Positions 41,507-50,258 of a stretch of 64,000 nucleotides of DNA are shown piece by piece. A program made the translations under genes and the position numbers. Numbering within the stretch: position 1 is the first letter of the stretch; each line of letters opens with the position of its first letter. The stretch is taken from NCBI GenBank assembly GCA_965240325.2, contig OZ251228.1, positions 1,550,001 to 1,614,000 on the forward strand. The letters run 5' to 3'. The stretch is from Rebecca billardiae RCC1528 (Eukaryota > Haptophyta). Below the pieces are notes generated by a model, which did not search any database, was not told the origin of the DNA, and worked only from the letters and a program-made list of their open reading frames with translations.

Positions 41507-43390
41507 ATGGATCTTTGGGACGATCTGCGCGACGCGACGCAGCAGGACGAGCGCGGCTGCGGCTGGCTGGCGCCGAGTGCGCCACCGAGCTCACCCGCGC
41601 CGCCGCCGAGACGCTGGCCAGCACCGACCCCGCCGCCGCCGGGCACGCCCGCCGCGCCGCCGCCGAGGCTCGTGATGCACGTGGATGCGGATCGCTTCTT
41701 CCTCGCCGTGCACGAGCGCGAGGATCCGACGCTGCGCGACCAGCCCGCGGCCTTGTGGCAGTACAACCACGTCGTGTGCGCCTCGCACGACGCGCGCGCG
41801 CTCGGTGTCACCAAGCGCATGGGGCCCGAGGCCGCGGACAAGCTCCTGCGGCCGGCCGGGGGCCGGCTGCTGCACGCTTACTCGCGGCAGTGGCCGGGGC
41901 CGCGCGTGTGCTACGCGCGGTACAACGCGGCGTCGCGCGAGCTCTTTGCGGCACTGCGCGCCGCCATGGACGAGTACGCGCCCGGCTCGGTGCTGGAGCG
42001 CGCGTCGATTGACGAAGCGTACGTCGAGCTGACCGACGCTGCGCTCGGCGGCGCGGACGGCGCGGGGCGCGCCGCGGCCGCGGAGGCAGCCGCCGCCGCG
42101 ATCGCCCGGCGTATCCGCGAGCGCGCGCGGCTGCCTGTGAGCGTGGGCCTCGCGCGCACCAAGGCGCTCGCCAAGCTCGCCTCGTCCGCCGTCAAGCCCT
42201 CCGCCCAGACGCCGTCGGAGCGCGCGGCCGTGCGTGCGGTGTGGACGGGTGCGGAGGAGGAGGTGCTGCTGCAACAGTCGGCGCCGACCAAGCTGCCGCC
42301 GCTGAGCGGGCGCGGCGAGTCGCTGGCTGCGCTCGGGGTGCGCACGGCGCTCGAGCTGCGGACGCGCTGGCCGAGCGCGCGCGCGCTCGGCGCGGCGCTC
42401 GGCCTCTCGCCCGACGCCGCCGAGCTGCTCTGGCGCCGCGTGCACGGCTCAGACGAGCAGCCGGTGCGAGAGGTGCGGCCGCAGTCTGTGAGCGTCACCT
42501 CGTGGTCCGGGCACTGCACGCTCGGGGCGCTGGTGCGCCGCGCGGCGGACGGCGACGCGTGCGGCGGCGACGGCGAGGGCGCGGTGTGCGTGGGCACCGG
42601 GCGCTGGCGCTTCGTGGGCCACTCGCACGCGCACGCGCACCGCCAGCGTGGCGCGCACGAGCTGCACCTCTTGGCGGCCACCCCTGGCCTCAGTGGGAGC
42701 GCGCTCGATCGGTGCAAGTGGATCGTGCTCGCGCTCAGCGCCGACCTGGCGGAGCGCGTGGCGGACGACGCGCGCGCGCACGCGCGGCTGCCCACCAAGC
42801 TGGCCGTGGGCGTGCATGGGCCAGGCACGCGGCTCGAGCCGGGCCCAGGCTACACAGACGGTCACACGCGCTCACGCACGTGCGCGTTCCCTCGCGCGCC
42901 GTTCGCCCTCGCGGCAGCCGGTGTCGCTGACGTGCCCGAGCTCGCAGCGGATGGGCCCTCTCTGCTGGACGACGCGGTGCGCGGGCCGCGCATCGGCGCG
43001 CTGGTCGACGCGGTGTGCCGCGTGCTCGAGCAGTGGGCACGCGCTGAACCTGCGAAGCGCGCCGCGCAGCTCACCCTGACAGCCTCGAGCTTCTGCGCAG
43101 TCGAGAGGCCTCGCGCACACCCTGCGGCCGTCGCTTCCCCACGCGCCGAGCTGGCGGCGCGCAGCCAGACGCCGACAGCCGCAGGTGACCTGGGCAGGCC
43201 CATCACGGGACGGGTCTCATCTGCGCCCGCCGAGCAGAGGGATGGCGGGCTAGGATCGGCAGAGGCCGTTCGGCGCCCCCCGCCAGCCGCCGCCTTGTTG
43301 AAGAAAGGGAATGCCGTCCGGCCCACGCCCACTGCCAAGCGGCAGCGCTGCATCTCGGACTTCTTCATCCATCATCATCAGTCTCAGTGA
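41507..43390 (+). CDS. Y-family translesion DNA polymerase, eta-like, with C-terminal PIP box
   Basis: A single-exon 627-residue protein from the ATG at 41507. Y-family polymerases copy past damaged bases. The palm motif HVDADRFFLAV carries Asp60 and the adjacent metal site, and SIDEAYVELT carries Asp169-Glu170, the second carboxylate pair. PAALWQYNHVV and SHDARALGVTKRM form the fingers region. PVSVGLARTKALAKLASS is the conserved little-finger-proximal helix motif. The wording SIDEAYVEL and QYN is closest to Pol eta. The last residues contain QRCISDFF, a canonical PCNA-interacting Qxx[ILM]xxFF box, at the extreme C-terminus. Pol eta normally runs to about 700 residues with a ubiquitin-binding zinc finger, and I see no such finger here. 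A Pol iota or kappa assignment is not excluded. Confidence 0.87.
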   Translation: MDLWDDLRDATQQDERGCGWLAPSAPPSSPAPPPRRWPAPTPPPPGTPAAPPPRLVMHVDADRFFLAVHEREDPTLRDQPAALWQYNHVVCASHDARALGVTKRMGPEAADKLLRPAGGRLLHAYSRQWPGPRVCYARYNAASRELFAALRAAMDEYAPGSVLERASIDEAYVELTDAALGGADGAGRAAAAEAAAAAIARRIRERARLPVSVGLARTKALAKLASSAVKPSAQTPSERAAVRAVWTGAEEEVLLQQSAPTKLPPLSGRGESLAALGVRTALELRTRWPSARALGAALGLSPDAAELLWRRVHGSDEQPVREVRPQSVSVTSWSGHCTLGALVRRAADGDACGGDGEGAVCVGTGRWRFVGHSHAHAHRQRGAHELHLLAATPGLSGSALDRCKWIVLALSADLAERVADDARAHARLPTKLAVGVHGPGTRLEPGPGYTDGHTRSRTCAFPRAPFALAAAGVADVPELAADGPSLLDDAVRGPRIGALVDAVCRVLEQWARAEPAKRAAQLTLTASSFCAVERPRAHPAAVASPRAELAARSQTPTAAGDLGRPITGRVSSAPAEQRDGGLGSAEAVRRPPPAAALLKKGNAVRPTPTAKRQRCISDFFIHHHQSQ

Positions 43391-44101
43391 GTGCCAAGTC
43401 TCAGTGCATGCGCCGGCGGCGTTTAGTAAATTCGGTTCAGCGTGATGACGAGATAATGCGGCAATACTTTTTATTTTAATAATATTGCGGCGCTGCTCGG
43501 CAGAGTCGGCTGCTGGCGGATGCCATGATGAATAATATTTATATTAATATATATTATAATATATATTATAATAAAACCCGAGCCTTGTCGTTGACTGTCC
43601 GTTGACCAATAACTGACTGCTAAGTCTAAGAGTGTGACTGTGACTGAGCCCCGAGACACAGTGAGTGACCGAACTGGACCTGGTGTCGCATGGCTTTAGG
43701 CTTAGCGCCCGACGCCACTTATTAGCACTGATCTAACACCCAACGCGGCGACACCGCCGCTGCTGCACGGGTGCTGAACGAACTTGAATCGGCTGACCCG
43801 TTGTCTGTTGATGATGACCGTGATGATGTACGTGCCAAGCCCAGTTCGCCGGCAGCAGACAGACAGAGACTCACAGAGAGTTTAAAGTACGGACAGACCT
43901 CGGTGAGCCAGATCGCACTTGCTGGTTGTTGGGAAGCACGCAAGTGGAGCGAAAGCGAAAGCAGGTTCGTGTTGCGCGCTGCCTGCTATGCGCATCGGCA
44001 CCGTCGCCCACGGCGCGTTTGTCGGCAGCACGCGCACGCTCGCCGCGCGCACGGCGCAGCCACGCGCTCAGATGGCGCACCCGCCGCGTCGCGGCCGAGC
44101 C
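43391..44101. other. Convergent intergenic region
   Basis: The spacer between Pol Y and the twin-repeat gene. AT-rich patches lie near 43540-43580. No gene is supported. Confidence 0.4.
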
Positions 44102-44833
44102 TCACGGCCGCTGCCGCGCCTCGAGCTGGTCCACAAGCATGTCGAGCTGCATCACGAGCTCGTCGGCAGTTGGCGACTGGCCTGGCAAGTTGAGCGGCTC
44201 GACCGATCCAGACCCTGCGTGCGCCATCGCGTGCAAGCGCTCGAGCGAGGCGCGCAGCCGGCCGTGTGCCGCGCCCGACATCTGAACCGCCGTCGCCACT
44301 GAGGCTGAGGGGGGCCGAGCCATTCGGCCCTGCGGCGTGCTCGAGCCGGGGTGCGCTCCCGAGGTGTCGGAAGAGTGCGCCGACGAGCCCGGGCGGATCA
44401 TGACCGGCGTGCTCGGGGCCGAGTGGCGCATCATCCACCGGCGGGACGGCCCGGTGATCTGCAGCCCGCCCATGGTCGCCACAGCCCACGCCGAGTCATT
44501 TGCGGCGTCGACGTGCAAATCGGTGACAATGTCGCCCGCATGGTCCGGGGTCTGCGGGGCATAGATGCGCGGTGGGACCGACGTCTCCTCCTTCGAATCC
44601 CCGCCGAGAGGTGACGGCCGCGGAAGCACACGCGACGACGTCACAGGCGTTGGTGTGTTTGTCACGCGGAGCATGGGTGGGGTCGACGGTGCCGCGTGCC
44701 GCATGATCGCACGACGCGATGGGCCCTGGATCATGAGACCGCCCGTGGTGGCAGATGCCCAGTCAGGAGACGCCGAGATCGTCAGCGGAGAGAGCCCCCC
44801 TGGGGGCCGAGGGAGCGTCGTCGTCTCCGCCAT
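44102..44833 (-). CDS. Unknown protein with two 32-residue GPSRR/MRH-APSTP repeats
   Basis: A 243-residue frame from the first in-frame ATG at 44833. Two copies of one 32-residue unit stand out, at residues 25-56 and 116-147. Shared elements are W-A-x-A-T-x-G-G-L, then GPSRR, then a basic MRH followed by APSTP. The rest is Pro/Ser-rich and probably disordered, except a short C-terminal segment ELVMQLDMLVDQLEA that could be a helix or coiled coil. The SRR and APSTP parts look like kinase target or linear-motif sites, which is inference only. I know no family for it. The repeat conservation within a low-complexity protein suggests that the frame is really coding. Confidence 0.6.
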   Translation of the reverse strand: MAETTTLPRPPGGLSPLTISASPDWASATTGGLMIQGPSRRAIMRHAAPSTPPMLRVTNTPTPVTSSRVLPRPSPLGGDSKEETSVPPRIYAPQTPDHAGDIVTDLHVDAANDSAWAVATMGGLQITGPSRRWMMRHSAPSTPVMIRPGSSAHSSDTSGAHPGSSTPQGRMARPPSASVATAVQMSGAAHGRLRASLERLHAMAHAGSGSVEPLNLPGQSPTADELVMQLDMLVDQLEARQRP

Positions 44834-45047
44834 CTCCTCGCTGCTCACGAGCGGGCGCGGCGGCAGGTGAAAGAGCGCCTCGCCAGAGCCGGCAAAAGCT
44901 GCGCACGCTCCGGCTGGAACCACTCCGACTCCCGGATCGAGAGTGTGCCTCGTCACTGGGCTTTATTCCGGTCCTGCTGCTCGAGACTGACTCTTTGCCG
45001 CTCGCGCAGCCCGCGGCGGGAAGCAAGGAGTGTCCGATCGACGCGCC
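44834..45047. promoter_or_regulatory. Shared divergent upstream region, twin-repeat protein/GRASP
   Basis: 214 bp between start codons; bidirectional promoter inferred from geometry. Confidence 0.35.
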
Positions 45048-46043
45048 ATGGGCCTGCTGCCCTCCGTCGAGGCGGAGCATGAGGAGATGCTGGACGTCAT
45101 CGGCAAGGAGCACGGCTACCGCGTGCACCACGTGGAGCCCGGCTCCCCCGGGGCTGTCGCGGGTCTCTCCTCCATCTTGGACTACATCGTTGTTGCCAAC
45201 GGCATTCGCGTGGACCAGGACGACGGCCGTCTGGTGGAAATGATCACCGAGTCGAAGGACAAGCCACTGCGACTGTGCGTGTTCAATACGCACACGCTGC
45301 GCACGCGCGAGCTCACCGTCGTGCCCAGCGAGTCGTGGGGCGGCCAAGGCCTGCTCGGCGTCACCATCCGCTTCGACGTGCTGCACAGCCCGGACAAGCA
45401 CACGCTGCACGTGCTCGACGTCTACCAGAACTCGCCCGCCTCGGAGGCAGGGCTGGACCCGTACAACGACTACGTCCTCGCAGTCGGCGACCTCTTGTTC
45501 TCCGGGCTCAACGAGTTCAACGACATCATCCACCACAACATCCACCGCCAGGTGCGGCTGTACGTGTACAACGCCGCCACCGAGACCGTGCGCGAGTGCA
45601 CGATTGTGCCCAACAACCGCTGGGGCGGCGAAGGCGTGATCGGCTGCGCGCTCGGCGCGGGCTACCTGCACTCGCTCCCGCAGAGCCGGCTACGCGTCAC
45701 TCGACCGTGTCTGCCGACGGCCACTGCTTCCGAGTCAGTTGGCCCGACCTCTCCCGCCCCGCTTGGCACAGGCGCGCTGCCCTCTCCGGCGCCCTCACCG
45801 CAAGCGCCGGCACCAACGCCGCTGCGGGTGGCCGAGGCTCCGCCGATCGCGCAGCAAGCTCCGCTCGAGAGGCCTGGGGATGGCACGGAGACGGGCAATA
45901 TCCCGTTCACTAGCGAACCGGCGGGCGCTGCGTTGCGGCAACCGAGCGCCGCTCCATCTGCCGTCGGTACAGCCCTCAGCGACGCTCCGCCGGGCACCCC
46001 GCTGCAACCTCCGCCCGTCACGGTGGCGACCGAAGTGGGATGA
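45048..46043 (+). CDS. GORASP: GRASP55/65-type Golgi reassembly stacking protein
   Basis: A single-exon 331-residue protein from the ATG at 45048 (gccATGgg). GRASP proteins tether Golgi cisternae and act in unconventional secretion. The N-terminus starts MGLL, keeping the Gly2 needed for N-myristoylation. Two PDZ-like repeats follow. The first carries VEPGSPGAVAGL and WGGQGLLG, the second VYQNSPASEAGLDPYNDYV and RWGGEGVIGCALGAGYLH. These paired WGG motifs and the order of repeats match GRASP closely. The C-terminal 110 residues are Pro/Ala/Ser-rich, as in the regulatory SPR region of other GRASPs. No golgin-45/GM130-like partner gene is seen in this window. Confidence 0.94.
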   Translation: MGLLPSVEAEHEEMLDVIGKEHGYRVHHVEPGSPGAVAGLSSILDYIVVANGIRVDQDDGRLVEMITESKDKPLRLCVFNTHTLRTRELTVVPSESWGGQGLLGVTIRFDVLHSPDKHTLHVLDVYQNSPASEAGLDPYNDYVLAVGDLLFSGLNEFNDIIHHNIHRQVRLYVYNAATETVRECTIVPNNRWGGEGVIGCALGAGYLHSLPQSRLRVTRPCLPTATASESVGPTSPAPLGTGALPSPAPSPQAPAPTPLRVAEAPPIAQQAPLERPGDGTETGNIPFTSEPAGAALRQPSAAPSAVGTALSDAPPGTPLQPPPVTVATEVG

Positions 46044-46481
46044 AGCCTGGCACATGCCGCAGTGGCTGGTGCCGCCGGCTCACGGCACGGCCGGCGGCAG
46101 CGAGCATGCCATGCATTATCCGCACACGGCACTGAGGCTTGGTGGTGCTCCTCGCGCCAGCTCGATCCAGACATGGCGCCGATCAGTGAGCCCCGCATGC
46201 AGGCGCGCGACCGACTACGCCTATCGGCTACCCGCGTACAGTGGTCGCGACACTCAGCTCAACATATATGACACTGCTGCGCTGTCACTCGACCAGTTGA
46301 CGTCTGGCCAGTCACAGTGGCACCGCAGTGCCCGTGGTGGGGCGGCTGTCCGGATTACCGTCGGAGACGGAGTGGCCCCCAGATCGACCGTTACGCTACG
46401 GCGTGACTGTGAGAGTGAGTAGTGACAGTTCCGAGTTCGGACCTCGCGGTTATGGCGGGTTATTATACTACACATTTGCTG

Positions 46482-46483
<2 letters not shown>

Positions 46484-46533
<50 letters not shown>
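46484..46533. repeat. (TG)n microsatellite
   Basis: A TG tract of about 50 bp, immediately followed by TCTAGCCGTCCT, the same junction type as at 9325. Confidence 0.95.
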
Positions 46534-46534
<1 letters not shown>

Positions 46535-47010
46535 TAGCCGTCCTGGCGAGTGAACGCCGACGCCAACTGCTGGCCGAAGGTGGGCACGCCGCCTGGCATG
46601 TCGATGCTGAGGCGGCTGCGTGTGTTCCTACTCAGTGGGATTTATGTGTCCTCATGCCTAGCACCAGACCAACGGGCCGCCTGGGTGGGCGGGTCGCCGA
46701 AAGATGTTGGTCGGTGCACGCGACGCGCCACTCGCGTGCGAGCCGCCGCCGCCGGCGACGCAGGACGAGCTTGGCTGGAGCCACCTCGCACGCCGCGCCT
46801 GGCGAAGCAGGCGGCAGAGGCCGGCGCCGGAAACCGATCTCCTGGGCGGCAGAAAAACCCGGACACTAGACTGTTTGTCCGGGAGCAGCCCTTTGAGGGC
46901 TTTGAGGCGATGGTCTGTTACAGGGCGATGTGGCTGATGAGCGGCGCTGGCGCCCGGCGTTCTTGTCGTCCTCGATTAGACAATCAGTTATTGTACCGCC
47001 AATAACCCCA
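46531..47010. repeat. Candidate dispersed repeat, copy 2 (shared termini)
   Basis: It starts with TGTCTAGCCGTCCT and ends with TAGACAATCAGTTAT and CAATAACCCCACA, like 9325-10045, but is shorter (about 480 versus 720 bp). Microsatellites flank both copies, in swapped order: TG then TA here, TA then TG there. Confidence 0.45.
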
Positions 47011-47218
47011 CATATATATATGCGGTTCGGTTCGCCGTGCACCAAGTGCAATCTCCTGCGCAGGAGCACACGAGACAGCGTGGTCTCTCCCGTGCGGTCT
47101 CCCCACCTGGGAGAGACCAGGCGGGGAGAGAAAAACCTCGCGACAACAAATCCGTCAGAACACTGCTGGACAGGACTGCAGCCCCTCCCAAAGTATCCAA
47201 CAGGGGACTTACGGTTAT

Positions 47219-47342
47219 GTCGGAGGGGTTGATGAGCCCGAAACGACTGAGCTAAATCGGTTCGAGCCCGAAACGACTGAGCTAAATCGGTTCGCGCGAA
47301 CCGATTTAGCTCAGTCGTTTCGGGCTCATCAACCCCTCCGAC
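47219..47342. repeat. Long palindrome: 45-bp perfect arms plus an inner tandem copy
   Basis: The 45 bp at 47219-47263 are the exact reverse complement of 47298-47342. A 30-bp part of the left arm (starting GAGCCCGAAACGACTGAGC) is repeated in tandem at 47264-47293, so the right arm can pair with either copy. It lies 105 bp before a poly-G run. Confidence 0.93.
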
Positions 47343-47445
47343 ACCACCTACAAAAATCCCCCAGCAAATCCTGCGCGCATCCAATTTTTTTGATTTTGCG
47401 GAGCTCGTGTGCCGCCCCCCGGCTTTCGCTCACGCTCAGACCGTT

Positions 47446-47446
<1 letters not shown>

Positions 47447-47483
<37 letters not shown>
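47447..47483. repeat. Poly-G tract, about 37 nt
   Basis: An uninterrupted G run. The length may be unreliable because homopolymers of this size are prone to sequencing error. Confidence 0.9.
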
Positions 47484-47486
<3 letters not shown>

Positions 47487-48552
47487 CGTGGACCAGGGTG
47501 GTGACGTCGACATGGCCTGATGAGCCGTGTGTGCACTTCAATAACTTGATGTAAAACTGCACTCGCTCCGATGAGCACGATCGAGAATGACCGACTCGCC
47601 GCGAGCGAGTGGCGCCTGCCGATGGTCAGCGGCCACGAGCACCCTGACGTATAGTATTGTGATGCTCGAGCGCGTCACACGGCTTGACGGCTCACTCACA
47701 CGGTGCATCCCTGCGCACCTGCAGTGTCATGCCCGTGCATGCAGTACGCAGTATGCCGCCGCGACTCTCAGCTGCAGTCAGTCCTACCGAGCAGCGCGCA
47801 CTCACGCGCGCATGCCAAAGCGGCACCAGCTTATCTGTTCTGCGGTGCATCCGCAGCGACTCTTTCGCGGCAGACGCGGGGTGCGCACGCGCGGCAGCGC
47901 AGCCGGCACACCTGACACCACTCGGACACGGCGCTGAGTTGGGTGGTGTGCCGGCTGCGCTGCCACTCGACGAACCGCGTACTCCGCTCCGGCCTCGATT
48001 CACCATCACTCACCCCGATGCCGAGCGTTCGGAGCACGCCACGCTCCACCGTGCACGGATGTCGGATCGCGAGCACGCTGCCAAGTCCAGTCGGCGGAAG
48101 GCGTGCAGCGAAGAGCGCCGTGAGGCGCGAGCTCGCCCGCGAGCACGCGTGACGCGGCCATTACGGCAGACGTCAAGATCCGATACCTTATTACACGATT
48201 GTGTGCTTGACGAGAACCTTGTCTGTGGGTATATATATATACAAGTAATATGGTTGGAGATGAATAATGCTCGCCAAGATAGATCTGGTTGATGAACCTT
48301 CGTATAATGAAGAGGGTAGGATGCACCTCGGGAGCCGTTCATCTGTTAATGATCGGATACGTCGAAAATGACTGATGAATCCGACTCGTATTCAAAGTGG
48401 GTAAGTTTACCCAGTCGTTCATGAACGTAGGGTACTGTACGTATCGGACCATATGTAGTTCGGTCATTTGAGATTGTCGTATGAACCCACCGGATCTGCT
48501 GCGCACCCGGATACTGTACCAATCTCGGCCGACGTCGTCGCAAAGCTAAAGG

Positions 48553-49758
48553 ATGGACAACCACGAGGGGGGCGACGCAAGCACGCCGGTCAGCGAGATC
48601 GACCGGCGGCCCCGCACGTGCGATCATGTTGGCTGCGTGAGGTGCCCATCATACGGCACGCCAGATGATGCGCGCGCCAGCCTGTGCGCTGAGCACAAGC
48701 TGCCCGGCATGATCGACGTGATGGGCCGCATGTGCGATCATGCCGGCTGCACGAAACGGCCATCGCACAGCATGCCGGGCGACATGCGCGCGAGCCGGTG
48801 CGCTCATCACAAGCTGCCCGGCATGATCGATGTGAAGAACCACACGTGCGAGCATGCCGACTGCGCCACGCGGCCATCATACGGCATGCCTGGCGACACG
48901 CGCGCCAGCCGGTGCGCTGAGCACAAGCTGCCCGGCATGGTGGACGTGAAGAACCACAAGTGCGAGCACGCCAGCTGCGCGACACGGCCATCCTTCGGCA
49001 TGCCGGGCGAGAAGCGCGCCTGCCGGTGCGCTGAGCACAAGCTGGCTGGCATGATCGATGTGAGGAGCCGCAAGTGCGAGTATCCCGGCTGCATGAAACA
49101 ACCATCACAGCGCTTGCCCGGCGACGTGCGCGCCAGCCGGTGCGCTGAGCACAAGCTGATCGGCATGGTCGATGCGAAGAACCAAAAGTGCGCTCATGCA
49201 GGCTGCGGTACGCGGCCATCATTCGGCATGCCGGGCGAGACGCGCGCGAGCCGGTGCGTCGAGCACAAGCTGGCTGGCATGATTGACGTGCTGAGCCGCA
49301 AGTGCGATCATGCCGACTGCACGAAACGGTCGTCACACGGCATGCCGGGCGACAGGCGCGCCAGCCGGTGCGCTGAGCACACGCTGCCCGGCATGATCTC
49401 CTGGCATACGCTTGCCGTGCACAAGCGCAAGCTGGAACAGCACCCAGGCTACAACTGTGTGCTCCCTGCCAAGCGACAGCAGAAGCACACCGACCACGGA
49501 GCCTGCGCTGCTGCACTTGGTCACCCTGCACAGCTGCAGTGGCCGTTGCAGCTGCAGCAGTCGCCGCTGCCGCCACAGGCTTCGCCGCTCCCGCCGCCTC
49601 TGGACACAGCCCAAGCCGTGGTCTGGCGCTTGCACGATGGAGTCGTCATCCACTACTACCGCAGCCACTCCAGCGCCGAGCAAGTCCTGCCGCAGGCGCA
49701 GCCGCAGCATACTGCACAGAGTGCACTAAGGCAGGACTCCACTAATAGTCCACTCTAG
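48553..49758 (+). CDS. EsV-1-7-type cysteine-repeat protein, copy 1
   Basis: A single-exon 401-residue protein. From Cys23 it carries seven consecutive 38-residue units (about residues 23-285), each with the spacing C-x4-C-x16-C-x2-H-x12, for example CEHADC...RCAEHKLPGMIDV. That spacing is the published definition of the EsV-1-7 repeat, known from the brown-algal IMMEDIATE UPRIGHT developmental regulator, from other protists and algae, and from large DNA viruses; the biochemical role is unknown, and zinc binding is likely from the Cys/His pattern. The tail after residue 290 is Gln/Pro-rich. The N-terminus is short and hydrophilic with no signal peptide, so it is probably cytosolic or nuclear. 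Copy 2 at 57065 is nearly identical up to the last 25 residues. Confidence 0.85.
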   Translation: MDNHEGGDASTPVSEIDRRPRTCDHVGCVRCPSYGTPDDARASLCAEHKLPGMIDVMGRMCDHAGCTKRPSHSMPGDMRASRCAHHKLPGMIDVKNHTCEHADCATRPSYGMPGDTRASRCAEHKLPGMVDVKNHKCEHASCATRPSFGMPGEKRACRCAEHKLAGMIDVRSRKCEYPGCMKQPSQRLPGDVRASRCAEHKLIGMVDAKNQKCAHAGCGTRPSFGMPGETRASRCVEHKLAGMIDVLSRKCDHADCTKRSSHGMPGDRRASRCAEHTLPGMISWHTLAVHKRKLEQHPGYNCVLPAKRQQKHTDHGACAAALGHPAQLQWPLQLQQSPLPPQASPLPPPLDTAQAVVWRLHDGVVIHYYRSHSSAEQVLPQAQPQHTAQSALRQDSTNSPL

Positions 49759-50211
49759 CTCGCTACTACGGTTACTGTCAACCGTCTAGCAACCAAGCAG
49801 TAGTGCTAGCAGTTGTTGGTGAAGGGGCGAGTCGATACTGATAGGTACTTAGCCGCGTCGTCGAAGAGGTAGTAGTCGGAGCCGAGCCCACTAGAGAATT
49901 GTCAAGTATTGTGCCTGCGCTAGTGCGGCGGAGCTCCGGAGGCCGAGGGCACGTCGGCCGGGCGGAAGAAGAGCGTCGCCGGCGAGGGGGAGAACTACAT
50001 GAGTGAGTCTCGTTGGACAGGAGGTGGACTGCTTGGCCTCGGCGTCGAAGTGTCGGTTAGCCCAGGCTGCCCCAGCGTCATTTGATCTGGGCATTCAGGT
50101 CATAGTCTCGATCCGTCGAGACGCTCGCGACCCTAGCTAGACGCATCTCGGCCCCCGGCCGGTCACCCGCAAGCTGCCGGAGACCTCTCCTTACCATTAT
50201 TTTGTAATATG

Positions 50212-50215
<4 letters not shown>

Positions 50216-50254
<39 letters not shown>
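50216..50254. repeat. (GA)n microsatellite
   Basis: A GA tract of about 39 bp at the left edge of the transposon-like insertion, absent from unit 2. Confidence 0.95.

Positions 50255-50255
<1 letters not shown>

Positions 50256-50258
<3 letters not shown>

Larger units (their letters stand above)
46044..47776. other. Repeat-bearing intergenic region
   Basis: Between GRASP and the tandem duplication. It holds a TG tract, a segment sharing its ends with 9325-10045, a long palindrome and a poly-G run (separate entries). No gene is supported. Confidence 0.4.

Noticed and set aside
47219-47342. Possible tRNA gene
   Set aside because: A-box- and B-box-like words occur, but no complete cloverleaf can be drawn and the sequence is better explained as a palindrome.
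48619-49450. Regularly spaced 114-bp repeats that might suggest a CRISPR-like array
   Set aside because: They are in-frame codons of the 38-residue EsV-1-7 repeats in an evidently eukaryotic region; there are no short identical repeats with unique spacers.
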